Assembly (NCBI GenBank): GCA_016789955.1
Contig: JAEUPB010000011.1
Coordinates: forward strand, 1-54,315
Direction: 5' to 3'
Source: Rubrivivax sp.
GTDB lineage: Bacteria > Pseudomonadota > Gammaproteobacteria > Burkholderiales > Burkholderiaceae_C
Length of the DNA stretch: 54,315 bases
Both the position numbers and the translations under genes were made by a program. This document shows, one piece after another, positions 1-10,986 of this stretch (positions within the stretch are counted from its first letter, which is position 1; each line of letters starts with the position of its first letter). The notes under the pieces were generated by a model that worked only from the letters and a program-made list of their open reading frames with translations, had not been told where the DNA came from and did no database searches.

Positions 1-39
1 CAGGCGACGGGCGTACGTGAGTCGTGCATGCTTGTGGCT

Positions 40-112
40 GTTCATCCGGCTGGTTTCCTTGAGGACTGGGGGTTTGGCGATTTCCAGTCTCTCAAACCCG
101 GTCCGGATGAAC
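40..112 (-). terminator. Inverted repeat downstream of moaA, possible terminator
   Basis: Ten-base arms GTTCATCCGG (40-49) and CCGGATGAAC (103-112) are perfect complements. A second imperfect stem lies inside (GAGGACTGG at 61-69 against CCAGTCTCTC at 84-93). It sits about 30 bases past the moaA stop, so it could end that transcript. There is no T-run after it on the minus strand, so it would be a non-canonical terminator or only an mRNA-stabilising hairpin. Nothing else is visible in bases 1-141. Confidence 0.35.
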
Positions 113-141
113 ACCGGATACAACCTATTGAAGCTTCACAC

Positions 142-1266
142 CTAGCCACCGATGTAGTGCATCTCCACACGGCGTTCGCCGCTGACGGCCGGCGCCTGCT
201 GGGCGCTGCGCAGTTCGGAGTAGCGGTCGTCGCGATCGCGCCACACGTGGCCGATGGCCGCGGCGATCTCGTCGTCGGTGCGGCCGCCGCGCAGCAGGCT
301 GCGCAGGTCGTGCCCGCGGCTGGCGAACAGGCACAGGAACAGCTTGCCCTCGGTGGAGAGGCGGGCGCGGTTGCAGTCGCTGCAGAAGGCGCGTGTCACG
401 CTGCTGATCAGGCCGATCTCGCCGGCGCCGTCGCGCCAGCGCCAGCGCTCGGCGGTCTCGCCGGGTGCGGCAGCGTCGGCGGCATCGAGCGGGCCCAGCG
501 CGCGCAGGCGCTGCAGCACCTCGGCCGACGGCAGCACCTCGTCCATGCGCCAACCGTTGGTCGAGCCCACGTCCATGTACTCGATGAAGCGCAGCACCAC
601 CGACGGGCCGTAGCGTTCGCGCACGTGGCTGGACAGCGGCACGATCTCGTGGTCATTGGTGCCGCGCTTGACCACCATGTTGATCTTCAGTGGCGCCAGG
701 CCGGCGGCCAGCGCGGCGTCGATGCCACGCAGCACGTCGGCCACCGGGAAGTCGACGTCGTTCATGCGCCGGAACGTGGCGTCGTCGAGCGCATCGAGGC
801 TGACGGTGATGCGCTGCAGCCCGGCCGCCTTCAGCGCCTCGGCCTTGCGTTCGAGCACCGAGCCGTTGGTGGTCAGCGTCAAGTCCAGCGGCTCGCCATC
901 GGTCGTGCGCAGCGCCGCCAGCTGCCCGATCAGCACCTCGAGGTTCTTGCGCAGCAGCGGCTCGCCGCCGGTCAGGCGCAGCTTGTGCACGCCGTGGGCG
1001 ACGAACAGCCGCGCCACGCGCGTGATCTCCTCGAAGCTCAGCAGCGACGACTGCGGCAGGAACGTGTAGTGCCGGTCGAACACTTCCTTGGGCATGCAGT
1101 AGCTGCAGCGGAAGTTGCACCGGTCGGTGACCGAGATGCGCAGGTCGCGCAGCGGGCGGCCGAGGCGGTCGGCGATCAGGCCGGTCGGCGCGGCAGCATC
1201 GGCCGGCACGTGCAGCGGCGCCGCGGCATAGCGCAGGTCGGCCAGCGGAATGAAGGTCTCGCCCAT
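142..1266 (-). CDS. moaA: GTP 3',8-cyclase MoaA (molybdenum cofactor step 1)
   Basis: Radical-SAM enzyme that, with MoaC, turns GTP into cyclic pyranopterin monophosphate in the cytoplasm. The 374-residue product has the N-terminal radical-SAM cluster motif CxxxCxxC (C50, C54, C57, in [14 protein letters not shown]). The MoaA-specific second cluster is at C295, C298 and C312 ([11 protein letters not shown]...LCLF). The C-terminus ends in Gly-Gly, as the family requires. LTGGEPLL near residue 98-105 is the SAM-binding GGE motif. The chosen ATG (MGETFIP) gives family length; longer in-frame extensions would run into the upstream gene. It lies 47 bases after the NlpC/P60 gene on the same strand. 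moeA, moaD and moaE are about 14 kb away, and no moaC or moaB is in the window. Confidence 0.96.
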   Translation of the reverse strand: MGETFIPLADLRYAAAPLHVPADAAAPTGLIADRLGRPLRDLRISVTDRCNFRCSYCMPKEVFDRHYTFLPQSSLLSFEEITRVARLFVAHGVHKLRLTGGEPLLRKNLEVLIGQLAALRTTDGEPLDLTLTTNGSVLERKAEALKAAGLQRITVSLDALDDATFRRMNDVDFPVADVLRGIDAALAAGLAPLKINMVVKRGTNDHEIVPLSSHVRERYGPSVVLRFIEYMDVGSTNGWRMDEVLPSAEVLQRLRALGPLDAADAAAPGETAERWRWRDGAGEIGLISSVTRAFCSDCNRARLSTEGKLFLCLFASRGHDLRSLLRGGRTDDEIAAAIGHVWRDRDDRYSELRSAQQAPAVSGERRVEMHYIGG

Positions 1267-1313
1267 CGGCGGCGATTGTGCCGCGCGCCCCGCGGCCGAC
1301 CCGGCAGCAGGGA

Positions 1314-1862
1314 TCAGTTCGGCGGCGTGGCGCCGTCGACCACAGCGCGGCGGGCGCCGTTGTAGCGGCCGCGCCAGTAGCGGTCGCCCATGTCCTCGAT
1401 GCGCACCTTGCCGCCGGTGCGCGGCGAATGGATGAACTTGCCGTCGCCGATGTAGACGCCGACGTGCGAGAACGCGCGCTTCATCGTGTTGAAGAACACG
1501 AGGTCGCCCGGCTGCAGTTCGGCGCGGTCGACGGGGGCGAGGCTGGCGTCGCGGGCCTGCTGGTCGGCGCGATGCGGCAACACCTTGCCGAGGGTGGTGT
1601 CGAACAGGTGCCGAGTGAAGCCGCTGCAGTCGAAGCCTTCGTCGGCCGAACTGCCGCCGCGCCGGTACGGCACGCCCAGGAAGTTCATCGCCGAGACGAC
1701 GAGGTCGGACGCCATCAGCCTCGCGCGGTTCAGCGGCTCGACGGTGGACGCCAGCACGCCCTTGTCCTGCAGCAGTTGCTGCAGCGGATCTGCGGGGGTG
1801 TCGGGGGCGGCCCGCACGCCGGCGGCGAGGGCCAGGAGCAGGGCGGCGAGGGTGCGCTGCAT
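1314..1862 (-). CDS. Secreted NlpC/P60-family cell wall hydrolase
   Basis: A small exported peptidase of 182 residues, likely cleaving peptidoglycan stem peptides (D-gamma-Glu to diamino acid, or a related bond) in the periplasm. Residues 1-19 ([19 protein letters not shown]) form a typical signal peptide, which is why I start here and not at an upstream in-frame ATG that would precede it with a polar stretch. The NlpC/P60 domain covers roughly 50-170, with the catalytic Cys in FDCSGF (C79), His in [11 protein letters not shown] (H133) and a third polar residue in FIHSPR (H145). It reads away from prpE and toward moaA. The exact substrate bond cannot be read from sequence. Confidence 0.9.
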   Translation of the reverse strand: MQRTLAALLLALAAGVRAAPDTPADPLQQLLQDKGVLASTVEPLNRARLMASDLVVSAMNFLGVPYRRGGSSADEGFDCSGFTRHLFDTTLGKVLPHRADQQARDASLAPVDRAELQPGDLVFFNTMKRAFSHVGVYIGDGKFIHSPRTGGKVRIEDMGDRYWRGRYNGARRAVVDGATPPN

Positions 1863-1964
1863 GGAAAGACGAGCATAGCCCTGCAGCGTCAGGCCCTTGC
1901 AAGCCGGTGTCACAAAATCACCACGGGATTAACCCCAGTTCAGAACCGATCCGAGGAGACAGAC

Positions 1965-3857
<1,893 letters not shown>

Positions 3858-3978
3858 TCGTCCCCCGGCAGCGGCCGGCGGACCGCCGCCCGTCGGCCGA
3901 TCGCTCCGTTCGTCGCATGGCGCTCTGCCGTGGCGTGGGGCATCCCTAGCATCGCGCGCGATGTTGCGGAGCCCTCCG

Positions 3979-5841
3979 ATGAAGTCCTTGCCCTACGCCT
4001 TGCGCGCGCTGCTCGTCGCGTTGCTCGTCACCGGTGCGGCCGCCGTGCCGCCGGTGGTCTGGTCCCAGACCGCTGCAGCACCCGCGCGGCCCCGCATCGA
4101 GAAGGCGGCCGACCTGCCGCGGTTCACCTACCGCATCAGCGGCAAGGTCGAGGATCTCGCGCGCCATGCCGACCGGTTCGCCCCGTTCGCCGCGGCGCTG
4201 CGAAAGGACCTCGAGGGCGTGCTCGAACGCTACGACATCCCCGACCGCGCCACGCAGCGGGAGCTGATGACCTCGCTGGCCCTGCTCGACTTCCTGGACG
4301 GGCGCTACGAGCAGGCCCACGCGCGAGCCGAGCAGGTGCGTGCCTTGCAGGACAAGCCGGCCGACAAGCTGATCTCGGGGCTGCGCCTGCGGGCCGCGGC
4401 CCGTGCCGCGCAGGCGCACGGCGTGGGCGGCGATGCCTACCGGCGCGCGGTGGCGGAGTTCATCGCCGCCGAGCTGGCGGCGGCGCCGCACGCGGTCATC
4501 GACAACGAGGTTCGCGAGCTGAAGGCGTCGTCGGAGGTCATCAGCGAGTCGCTGGTGATCGGCCGGCTGCGCGAGGTGCTGCAGCCCATCGTCGACAAGA
4601 GCGGCGTGCTGAGCTCGGAGTTCGCGCCGGGCCTGGTGTCGGCGCGCTATGCGCTGCAGGTCACGCTGCCTTTGAAGACGACCTATGCCGACGCGTTCAG
4701 CACCTACCTGGCCGCGCACAAGGTCACCAAGACCGACATCTGGGCGGCGCGCGACGTGACGCTCGCCTCGGGGCAGGGCCGCCCGGTCAACGTGGCGGTG
4801 TGGGACAGCGGCGTGGATACCGCGCTGTTCGCCGACCGGATGCTGCGCGACGCGAAAGGCCAACCGCTGGTCATCGCCTACGACAAGCACAGCCGTCCGG
4901 CCAGGGGCGCGCTGATGCCGCTGGCCACCGGGTCGCAGCGGCGCCTGCCCACGCTGCTGGCCTACACCAAGGGCCTGTCGGACCTGCAGTCGACCATCGA
5001 CTCGCCCGAGGCCACCGAGGTGAAGCGCTACCTGTCGCAGCTGACGCCCGATCGCTACCGGGTCGCGATGGAGGAGCTGGGCCTGGTCGGCAACTACACG
5101 CACGGCACGCACGTGGCCGGCATCACGATGGCCGGCAACCCGCAGGCCCGCCTGATGGTCGCGCGCATCGAGTTCAGCCACTCGCTCAAGCCCGACCCGT
5201 GTCCGAGCCTCGAGCAGGCCCGACGTGATGCCGCTGCGACCGCCGCCTATGTCGACTTCTTCAAGCGCCACGACGCGCGGGTGGTCAACATGAGCTGGGG
5301 CGGCAGCATCAACGACACCGAGGTCGAGCTGGAACAGTGCGGCATCGGCAAGACGCCGGACGACCGCAAGCGGTTCGCGCGCCAGATCTTCGAGATCTCC
5401 CGGAAGGCGTTGACCGAGGCCATCGCCTCGGCGCCCGGCATCCTGTTCGTCGCCGCCGCGGGCAACAGCGCGGACGACGCCACGTACACCGAGAACATCC
5501 CGGCCGGCATCGATCTGCCGAACCTGCTGAGCGTGGGTGCGGTCGACCTGGCCGGCGACGAAGCGCCGTTCACCAGCTACGGCCCGACGGTGCGCGTGCA
5601 CGCCAACGGCTACCAGGTGCTGAGCGTGGTGCCGGGCGGGCAGCGCATCGCGCTGTCGGGCACGTCGATGGCCGCGCCGCAGGTGGCCAACCTGGCGGCC
5701 AAGATGCTCGCGGTGAACCCGGCGCTGACGCCGGTCCAGCTGGTCGAGCGCATCGTCGGCACCGCCGACAAGTCGGCCGACGGCCGTCGCATCCTGGTGC
5801 ACCCGCGCAAGGCCTTTGATCAGGCGATCGCCGCGCGCTGA
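3979..5841 (+). CDS. Subtilisin-like serine protease (S8 family), exported
   Basis: Secreted or periplasmic serine endopeptidase of 620 residues. A signal peptide is seen at 1-30. About 240 residues of helical, family-unspecific sequence follow, then the S8 catalytic domain. The triad is D276 (VWDSGVD), H375 (NYTHGTHVAG) and S563 (LSGTSMAAP), with the oxyanion Asn in AAAGNSADD. The spacing between D and H, about 100 residues, is much longer than in subtilisin and contains an insertion (around 290-370) with no recognised domain. I prefer the ATG at 3979 because CGGAG (3967-3971) sits seven bases upstream; an in-frame ATG at 3961 is possible. It is followed 21 bases later by a metalloprotease gene, so the two may be co-expressed. 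Substrate unknown. Confidence 0.9.
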   Translation: MKSLPYALRALLVALLVTGAAAVPPVVWSQTAAAPARPRIEKAADLPRFTYRISGKVEDLARHADRFAPFAAALRKDLEGVLERYDIPDRATQRELMTSLALLDFLDGRYEQAHARAEQVRALQDKPADKLISGLRLRAAARAAQAHGVGGDAYRRAVAEFIAAELAAAPHAVIDNEVRELKASSEVISESLVIGRLREVLQPIVDKSGVLSSEFAPGLVSARYALQVTLPLKTTYADAFSTYLAAHKVTKTDIWAARDVTLASGQGRPVNVAVWDSGVDTALFADRMLRDAKGQPLVIAYDKHSRPARGALMPLATGSQRRLPTLLAYTKGLSDLQSTIDSPEATEVKRYLSQLTPDRYRVAMEELGLVGNYTHGTHVAGITMAGNPQARLMVARIEFSHSLKPDPCPSLEQARRDAAATAAYVDFFKRHDARVVNMSWGGSINDTEVELEQCGIGKTPDDRKRFARQIFEISRKALTEAIASAPGILFVAAAGNSADDATYTENIPAGIDLPNLLSVGAVDLAGDEAPFTSYGPTVRVHANGYQVLSVVPGGQRIALSGTSMAAPQVANLAAKMLAVNPALTPVQLVERIVGTADKSADGRRILVHPRKAFDQAIAAR

Positions 5842-5862
5842 GAGGCCTGCCATGATCGCGGC

Positions 5863-7317
5863 ATGGCGACTCTGAACCTGACCATCGTCGATCCCGCCGG
5901 CTCCCTGGCCGGGCTGCCGCTGCTGGCACCGACCGTGCGCGCCGCGTTGGATCACCTCGACCGGCACCTCGTGATCGGCGGTACGCTCGACGTCGAACTG
6001 TGCGTCGCGGCGACCGCCACCGGCCGCATCGAGGCCGTGGCCGGCATCCTGACCACCACCTCCGTGGTCGGCGGCCGCGCGCTCTACGAGCCCGGCGCCC
6101 TCACCGAGACGCGCACCGCCACGGACTTCGATCCGGCACGTCCCGAGATCGTGATCACCGTCGATCCCCGGGGCGACTACGTCACGCGCGAGCTGTGGTG
6201 GGATCCGGCCATCGCCACGGGTCTGGGCGGCAGCGTGCCGCCCGACCGGACGGATGCCTTCAGCGTGCTGCTCCACGAGCTCGTGCACGGCCTGGGCATC
6301 ACCGGCTACCGCGACACCGGCACCGGCGCGATCTCCACGCCGTACTGGACGGCGTGGGATTCGTGGGTGCGGGTGGCCGACGGACGGGCGTTCTTCACAG
6401 GCCCGAACGTCCGGTCCCTGCTGGGCAACGAGCTCGAGGTGACCCTCGGCGGCTCGCAGGGCGCCTTTCACCTGGGCGTCGGCGACGGGCCGGCGCAGAG
6501 CCGCCAGCCCTTCCTGGACCTGAACCTGATGAACGGCTGGGTGCTGTACAGGGGCGAGCGCTACACGCTCGATCGGCTCGACCTGGCGATCCTGCAGGAC
6601 ATCGGCTGGACGGTGGAGAGCGGCGTCACGCTGGTCGACGTGATCCAGCCGCTGGATGGCGGGCAGGGCCTGCGGTACCGGGTGGGCTACGACGGCGACG
6701 AGGCGCTCGCCGGCGGACCGGTGGCCGACCGGCTCGAAGGGCGGGGCGGCAACGACACGCTCAGCGGCGGCACGGGCCTCGACCTGGCCGCCTTCCGCGG
6801 GCCGCGCGCCGACTACACCATCTCCGCGCCATCGGTCGGCGTGCACCGCGTCAACGACCGCGTCCCCGGGCGGGACGGGCTCGACTTGCTGGACGGCGTC
6901 GAGCGGCTGGCATTCGCCGACCATCGTGTGGCGCTCGATCTCGACGGGGCGGCCGGCCACACGGCGCGGCTGCTCGGCGCGGTGTTCGGCGCGCCGGCGG
7001 TCGCGAACAGGACGTACGTCGGCATCGGCCTGTCATTGTTCGACGCAGGGCAGACGCCCGAACAGGTGGCGCAGTTGGCGATCGGCGCGCGCTTCGGAGG
7101 CACGCCGTCCAACCGCGACCTGGTGACTCTGCTGTACACGAACGTGGTCGGTGTCGCGCCCGGCGCGGCGGAACTCGCCTTCTATGCCGGGCTCGTCGAC
7201 GGGGGCACCTACACGCAGGCCGGCCTGGCCCTGCTGGCCGCGAATACCGATCTCAATGCCGTCACGATCGGCCTGGTGGGGCTGGCCGGCACCGGGCTCG
7301 ACTTCCTGCCCGCGTGA
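5863..7317 (+). CDS. Zinc metalloprotease-like protein with RTX repeat and DUF4214-like C-terminus
   Basis: A 484-residue protein with a zinc-binding HExxH at 138-142 followed by Gly145 (HELVHGLGITGY). The metzincin position for a third His (148) is Gly, so the third ligand is not obvious. After the peptidase-like part, residues about 291-305 (GRGGNDTLSGGTG) match one RTX nonapeptide calcium repeat. Residues about 365-484 resemble DUF4214, a domain frequent in large exported proteins of proteobacteria. There is no N-terminal signal peptide, which together with the RTX repeat suggests type I secretion through a C-terminal signal; no type I exporter is in the window. It lies 21 bases after the S8 protease gene and converges on the murA-like gene with only 12 bases between stops. 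Enzyme activity is inferred. Confidence 0.78.
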   Translation: MATLNLTIVDPAGSLAGLPLLAPTVRAALDHLDRHLVIGGTLDVELCVAATATGRIEAVAGILTTTSVVGGRALYEPGALTETRTATDFDPARPEIVITVDPRGDYVTRELWWDPAIATGLGGSVPPDRTDAFSVLLHELVHGLGITGYRDTGTGAISTPYWTAWDSWVRVADGRAFFTGPNVRSLLGNELEVTLGGSQGAFHLGVGDGPAQSRQPFLDLNLMNGWVLYRGERYTLDRLDLAILQDIGWTVESGVTLVDVIQPLDGGQGLRYRVGYDGDEALAGGPVADRLEGRGGNDTLSGGTGLDLAAFRGPRADYTISAPSVGVHRVNDRVPGRDGLDLLDGVERLAFADHRVALDLDGAAGHTARLLGAVFGAPAVANRTYVGIGLSLFDAGQTPEQVAQLAIGARFGGTPSNRDLVTLLYTNVVGVAPGAAELAFYAGLVDGGTYTQAGLALLAANTDLNAVTIGLVGLAGTGLDFLPA

Positions 7318-7329
7318 GGCACCGTTCGG

Positions 7330-8634
7330 TCAGGCCTCGTCGACCCAGTCGACGCGTGCCCCGAGCAGCGTGATGTTCTCTGCGAAGCGCGGGTGCGCGC
7401 GCTTCACGGGCGCGGCCTGGCGGATGCGCGACACGCCCGGGATGCTGCACGCGAGCATCAGCATCGCGATGGCCGCGCGGATGATGTAGGGGCTCTCCAC
7501 GCTCGCTGGCTGCAGCGGCTTGCCGCCGAAGGTGATGATGCGGTGTGGATCGGCGAAGAACGCATGCGCGCCGAAGCGCGAGAGCTCCGAAGTCCAGCCC
7601 AGCGCGCCGTCGTAGACCTTGTTCCAGAACAGGCACTGGCCCTCGGCCCTCACGCCCAGCGTGATGAAGATCGGCAGCAGGTCGGCCGGCAGGTAGGGCC
7701 ACGGCGCCGCCTCGACCTTCTGCAGGATGTTCTGCGTGAACGGCTGCTTCACGCGCAGCGGGCCGTGGTTGATGTTGCGCGACCAGCCGTCCCTGTGCTC
7801 GATCTCGACGCCGAACTTGCCGAACGTGCGGTCCAGCAGCGGGAACTGTTCCGGCGTCGAGTTCTTCACCGAGACCTCGCCGCCGGTGATGGCGCCCAGC
7901 GCCAGGAACGTGACGATCTCGTGGAAGTCCTCGGCGAACGTGAAGTCGCAGCCGCCGAGGCGCTCGACGCCGTGCACCGTCAGCGTCGACGTGCCGACGC
8001 CGTCGATGTGCGCCCCCAGCCGCTGCATGAACTGGCAGAACTCCTGCACGTGCGGCTCGCTGGCGGCGTTGACCATCACCGAGGTGCCGTGGGCGAGCGC
8101 CGCGCACAGCACGTAGTTCTCGGTGGTGGTGACGGACGCATAGTCCATCCAGTGCCGCGACGCGTGCAGCCGACCGTCGGCGGTGCGGATCACCAGCGCG
8201 CCGTTGCTGCGCTCCACCTGCCCGCCGAAGCGCTCGAACACCTCGACGTGCGGGTCGATCTCACGTACGCCCAGGCTGCAGCCCTTGACGTCGTTCTCGA
8301 TGCGAGCCACACCGAAGCGGGCCAGCAGGCCGGGCACCAGCATGATCGACGAGCGCATCTCCTCGGGCAGCCGGTGCACGGACTCGTCGAAGCGCGTGTC
8401 GCGGTGATGCACGTCGAGGATGCCGGTGGCGTAGTCGACCTCGACGACGCTGCCGAGCATGCGGAAGATCTCGAGGATCTTCTTGACGTCGGTGATCTCG
8501 GTGATGCCGCGCAGCCGCACCGGCTCGCGCGTCAGCAGCGTGGCGCACAGGATGGGCAGCACGGCGTTCTTGTTCGCCGAGGGCACGATGCGGCCGCGCA
8601 GCGGGTTGCCGCCGTGGACGATGAGGTCGGACAT
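7330..8634 (-). CDS. murA: UDP-N-acetylglucosamine 1-carboxyvinyltransferase (MurA family)
   Basis: EPSP-synthase/MurA-fold enzyme of 434 residues. MurA transfers enolpyruvate from PEP to UDP-GlcNAc, the first committed step of peptidoglycan synthesis. MurA hallmarks are present: K22-N23 (SANKNAVLPIL), the PEP-binding Cys at C119 in KGCSLGVREID with R124, and the general-acid Asp in YLPADLLPIF (D318). The loop around C119 differs from the usual GGCAIGARPVD wording and the protein is some 15 residues longer than E. coli MurA. In Burkholderiales the housekeeping murA usually lies next to hisG; this one instead lies 22 bases behind a phoH gene. It could therefore be a second MurA-like paralogue with an altered role. 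The family is certain, exact function less so. Confidence 0.85.
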   Translation of the reverse strand: MSDLIVHGGNPLRGRIVPSANKNAVLPILCATLLTREPVRLRGITEITDVKKILEIFRMLGSVVEVDYATGILDVHHRDTRFDESVHRLPEEMRSSIMLVPGLLARFGVARIENDVKGCSLGVREIDPHVEVFERFGGQVERSNGALVIRTADGRLHASRHWMDYASVTTTENYVLCAALAHGTSVMVNAASEPHVQEFCQFMQRLGAHIDGVGTSTLTVHGVERLGGCDFTFAEDFHEIVTFLALGAITGGEVSVKNSTPEQFPLLDRTFGKFGVEIEHRDGWSRNINHGPLRVKQPFTQNILQKVEAAPWPYLPADLLPIFITLGVRAEGQCLFWNKVYDGALGWTSELSRFGAHAFFADPHRIITFGGKPLQPASVESPYIIRAAIAMLMLACSIPGVSRIRQAAPVKRAHPRFAENITLLGARVDWVDEA

Positions 8635-8656
8635 GGTGGGTCTCGGGGCGAGGGCG

Positions 8657-10357
8657 CTACAGCACCTCGGAGGCGTAGTCGGCCAGGCGCGAACGCTCGC
8701 CGCGCGCCAGCGTCACGTGGCCGCCGTGCGGCCAGCCCTTGAAGCGGTCGACGGCGTAGGTCAGGCCCGAAGAGCCTTCGGTGAGGTAGGGCGTGTCGAT
8801 CTGCGCGAGGTTGCCCAGGCAGACGATCTTGGTGCCGGGGCCGGCGCGCGTGATCAGGGTCTTCATCTGCTTGGGCGTGAGGTTCTGCGCCTCGTCGATC
8901 AGCACGTACTTGTTGAGGAACGTGCGGCCGCGCATGAAGTTCAGGCTCTTGATCTTGATCTTGCTGCGCACGAGGTCGTTGGTGGCGGCGCGGCCCCATT
9001 CGCCGGCACTGGAATCGCTGCGCGCGAGCACCTCGAGGTTGTCGTCGAGCGCGCCCATCCACGGACCCATCTTCTCCTCCTCGTTGCCGGGCAGGAAGCC
9101 GATGTCGTCGCCCACAGGTACGGTGACGCGCGTGACGATGATCTCGCTGTAGCGGCGTTCGTCGAGCACCTGCGCCAGGCCTGCGGCCAGCGTCATCAGC
9201 GTCTTGCCGCTGCCGGCTGTGCCGGTGAGCGTGATGAAGTCGCACTCCGCGTCCATCAGCAGGTTCATCGCGAAGTTCTGCTCGCGATTGCGCGCCGTGA
9301 CGCCCCAGACGGCGTTCTTGCCGTGCGTGTAGTCGCGCAGCGTCTTCAGCACCGCGGTCTTGCCGGTGATCTCGGTGACGCGCGCGTACAGCGGCGCGGC
9401 GCCGGGGGTCTCGAGGTAGACGAACTGGTTGATCATCAGCACCGGCACCAGCGGCCCGCTGATGCGGTAGTAGGTGTGGCCGCCCTGCTGCCAGCTCTCC
9501 ATCGTCTTGCCGTGGCGCTCCCAGAAGTCCGCAGGCAGCGGCAGCACGCCGGTGTAGAGGAGGTCGCCGTCCTCGAGGGTCTTGTCGTTGAAGTAGTCCT
9601 CGGCGGGCAGCGCCAGCGCGCGGGCCTTGACGCGCATGTTGATGTCCTTGGACACCAGCACCACGTCGCGGCCGGGGAACTGCTCGCGCAGGCTCTTCAC
9701 CACTCCCAGGATCTGGTTGTCGGCCTTGCCCTGTGGCAGGCCGTCCGGCAGCTTCACGTCCAGCAGCGTGGTCTGGAAGAAGAGCTTGCCGTTGGCCTCG
9801 CGATGGCCGGTCTTGTCGAGCGCGATGCCGGCCTTGGGGTCGGTCGTGCCGTGCTTGTCGTGGAAGGTGGCCAGCGCGTCGAGCTCGCGGCTGACCTGGC
9901 GCACGTTGCGCGCCACCTCGCTCATGCCCTTCTTGTGGTTGTCGAGTTCCTCCAGCGTGATCATCGGCAGGAACACGTCGTGCTCCTCGAATCGGAACAG
10001 CGACATCGGGTCGTGCATCAGCACGTTGGTGTCGAGCACGAAGAGCTTGGCCGGCCCGTCGCCGCGGGGTGGCCGCGTCTTGGCGCGGGTCTCGGGCGGC
10101 GGCTTGCGGAGCGGCGCCACTGCCGTGGTGGGCGCCGGTGCTGCCGCCGCGGTCGCGGCCGCTGCCGTGGCTCGCGGCGCCTTCGGGGGGGCAGCCACCG
10201 TGGCGCCGCCGTCGTGCAGCTGCAGCGCGCCGTCGTCGGCCGCCGGCAGGGCCGAGGCCTTCGCGGGGCGCTTCTCGGTGCGAGGCGCGGCCTGCGACTC
10301 GTAGTCGCTCGGTTCGAGCAGGGCAGCCTTCTTGGTCGGGGGCTTGGGCAGCGGCAT
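8657..10357 (-). CDS. PIN-domain PhoH-like ATPase/ribonuclease (PhoH2 type)
   Basis: A 566-residue protein. It has a low-complexity Ala/Pro/Lys-rich N-terminus (1-100), then a PIN nuclease domain starting at LFVLDTNVLMHDP (first acidic residue D109) with further acidic residues such as EELDNHKKG. The C-terminal PhoH ATPase domain has Walker A GTAGSGKT (about 379-386, K385) and Walker B VLIDEAQN (about 486-493). Proteins with this PIN-PhoH order (YlaK/PhoH2) have ATP-dependent RNA unwinding and cleaving activity. It is probably cytoplasmic RNA metabolism, possibly stress-linked. Its upstream region contains the terminator of the bcp gene, and the murA-like gene follows in the same direction. 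Confidence 0.9.
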   Translation of the reverse strand: MPLPKPPTKKAALLEPSDYESQAAPRTEKRPAKASALPAADDGALQLHDGGATVAAPPKAPRATAAAATAAAAPAPTTAVAPLRKPPPETRAKTRPPRGDGPAKLFVLDTNVLMHDPMSLFRFEEHDVFLPMITLEELDNHKKGMSEVARNVRQVSRELDALATFHDKHGTTDPKAGIALDKTGHREANGKLFFQTTLLDVKLPDGLPQGKADNQILGVVKSLREQFPGRDVVLVSKDINMRVKARALALPAEDYFNDKTLEDGDLLYTGVLPLPADFWERHGKTMESWQQGGHTYYRISGPLVPVLMINQFVYLETPGAAPLYARVTEITGKTAVLKTLRDYTHGKNAVWGVTARNREQNFAMNLLMDAECDFITLTGTAGSGKTLMTLAAGLAQVLDERRYSEIIVTRVTVPVGDDIGFLPGNEEEKMGPWMGALDDNLEVLARSDSSAGEWGRAATNDLVRSKIKIKSLNFMRGRTFLNKYVLIDEAQNLTPKQMKTLITRAGPGTKIVCLGNLAQIDTPYLTEGSSGLTYAVDRFKGWPHGGHVTLARGERSRLADYASEVL

Positions 10358-10379
10358 CGAAGTCAGGGTGGCAGAAGAG

Positions 10380-10407
10380 AAAAAGCCGCACGGACGGCCG
10401 TGCGGCT
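10380..10407 (-). terminator. Rho-independent terminator of the bcp transcript
   Basis: On the minus strand a perfect ten-pair stem AGCCGCACGG/CCGTGCGGCT with a four-base loop is followed directly by TTTTT. It lies about 60 bases beyond the bcp stop and only about 20 bases before the phoH start. It therefore either isolates phoH from bcp or acts as an attenuator in a shared transcript. Confidence 0.8.
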
Positions 10408-10469
10408 CGGGGAGGGCGGCGGTGTTCCGGCGGGATCGTCGCGCCGGAATCGGCGTGGGGGCGGCAGAG

Positions 10470-10946
10470 TCAGGGGGCCTTCTTCAGCGCCTTCACGGCC
10501 TTGAGCACCTCGTCGACGTGGCCGGCGACCTTGATGCCGCGCCATTCGGCGCGCATCACGCCCTGGGCGTCGATCAGGAAGGTGCTGCGCTCGATGCCCT
10601 TGACCTTCTTGCCGTACATGATCTTGTTCTTGACCACGCCGAACATGTGGCAGAGCTTCTCTTCGGTGTCGGCGATCAGTTCGAACGGCAACTCGAGCGC
10701 CTGCTTGAACTTCTCGTGCGACGCGAGGTTGTCGCGCGAGACGCCGAAGATCACCGCGCCGGCCTTCACGAAGTCCTTGTGGCGGTCGCGGAACTGCATC
10801 GCTTCGGTGGTGCAGCCGGGGGTGTTGTCCTTCGGGTAGAAGTACAGCACCACCACGTGGCCGACCTGCGACTGCGGCGTGAACTTCACGCCGCCGGTGG
10901 CGAGCGCTTCGAATTCAGGGACGGGCTTGTTGACAGCAGGCGTCAT
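10470..10946 (-). CDS. bcp: Thioredoxin-dependent peroxiredoxin (Bcp/PrxQ family)
   Basis: Cytoplasmic thiol peroxidase of 158 residues reducing hydrogen peroxide and organic peroxides. The peroxidatic Cys is C45 in DNTPGCTTEA, with the family Arg in STFLIDAQG...WRG downstream. The resolving Cys found five residues later in E. coli Bcp is absent (Met50 in its place). C99 (EEKLCHMFGV) is the only other cysteine, so this is either a 1-Cys enzyme or one resolving through C99. It follows the Mth938-domain gene by 40 bases on the same strand and ends in a strong terminator. Confidence 0.93.
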   Translation of the reverse strand: MTPAVNKPVPEFEALATGGVKFTPQSQVGHVVVLYFYPKDNTPGCTTEAMQFRDRHKDFVKAGAVIFGVSRDNLASHEKFKQALELPFELIADTEEKLCHMFGVVKNKIMYGKKVKGIERSTFLIDAQGVMRAEWRGIKVAGHVDEVLKAVKALKKAP

Positions 10947-10986
10947 GGTGTGGGTATTCGGCGCGCCCGCGGGGGCATGGCCTCAA

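Noticed and set aside
40-112. The inverted repeat as a molybdenum-cofactor riboswitch or an integron attC site
   Set aside because: It lies downstream of moaA, not in a leader, and lacks the GTTRRRY/RYYYAAC core sites of attC; no integrase is near.
3946-6960. A reading frame of about 1000 codons on the minus strand opposite the two protease genes
   Set aside because: Long antisense frames arise from high GC at third positions. Its translation is rich in Arg/His/Gln/Val with no domain, while the plus strand has clear catalytic motifs.
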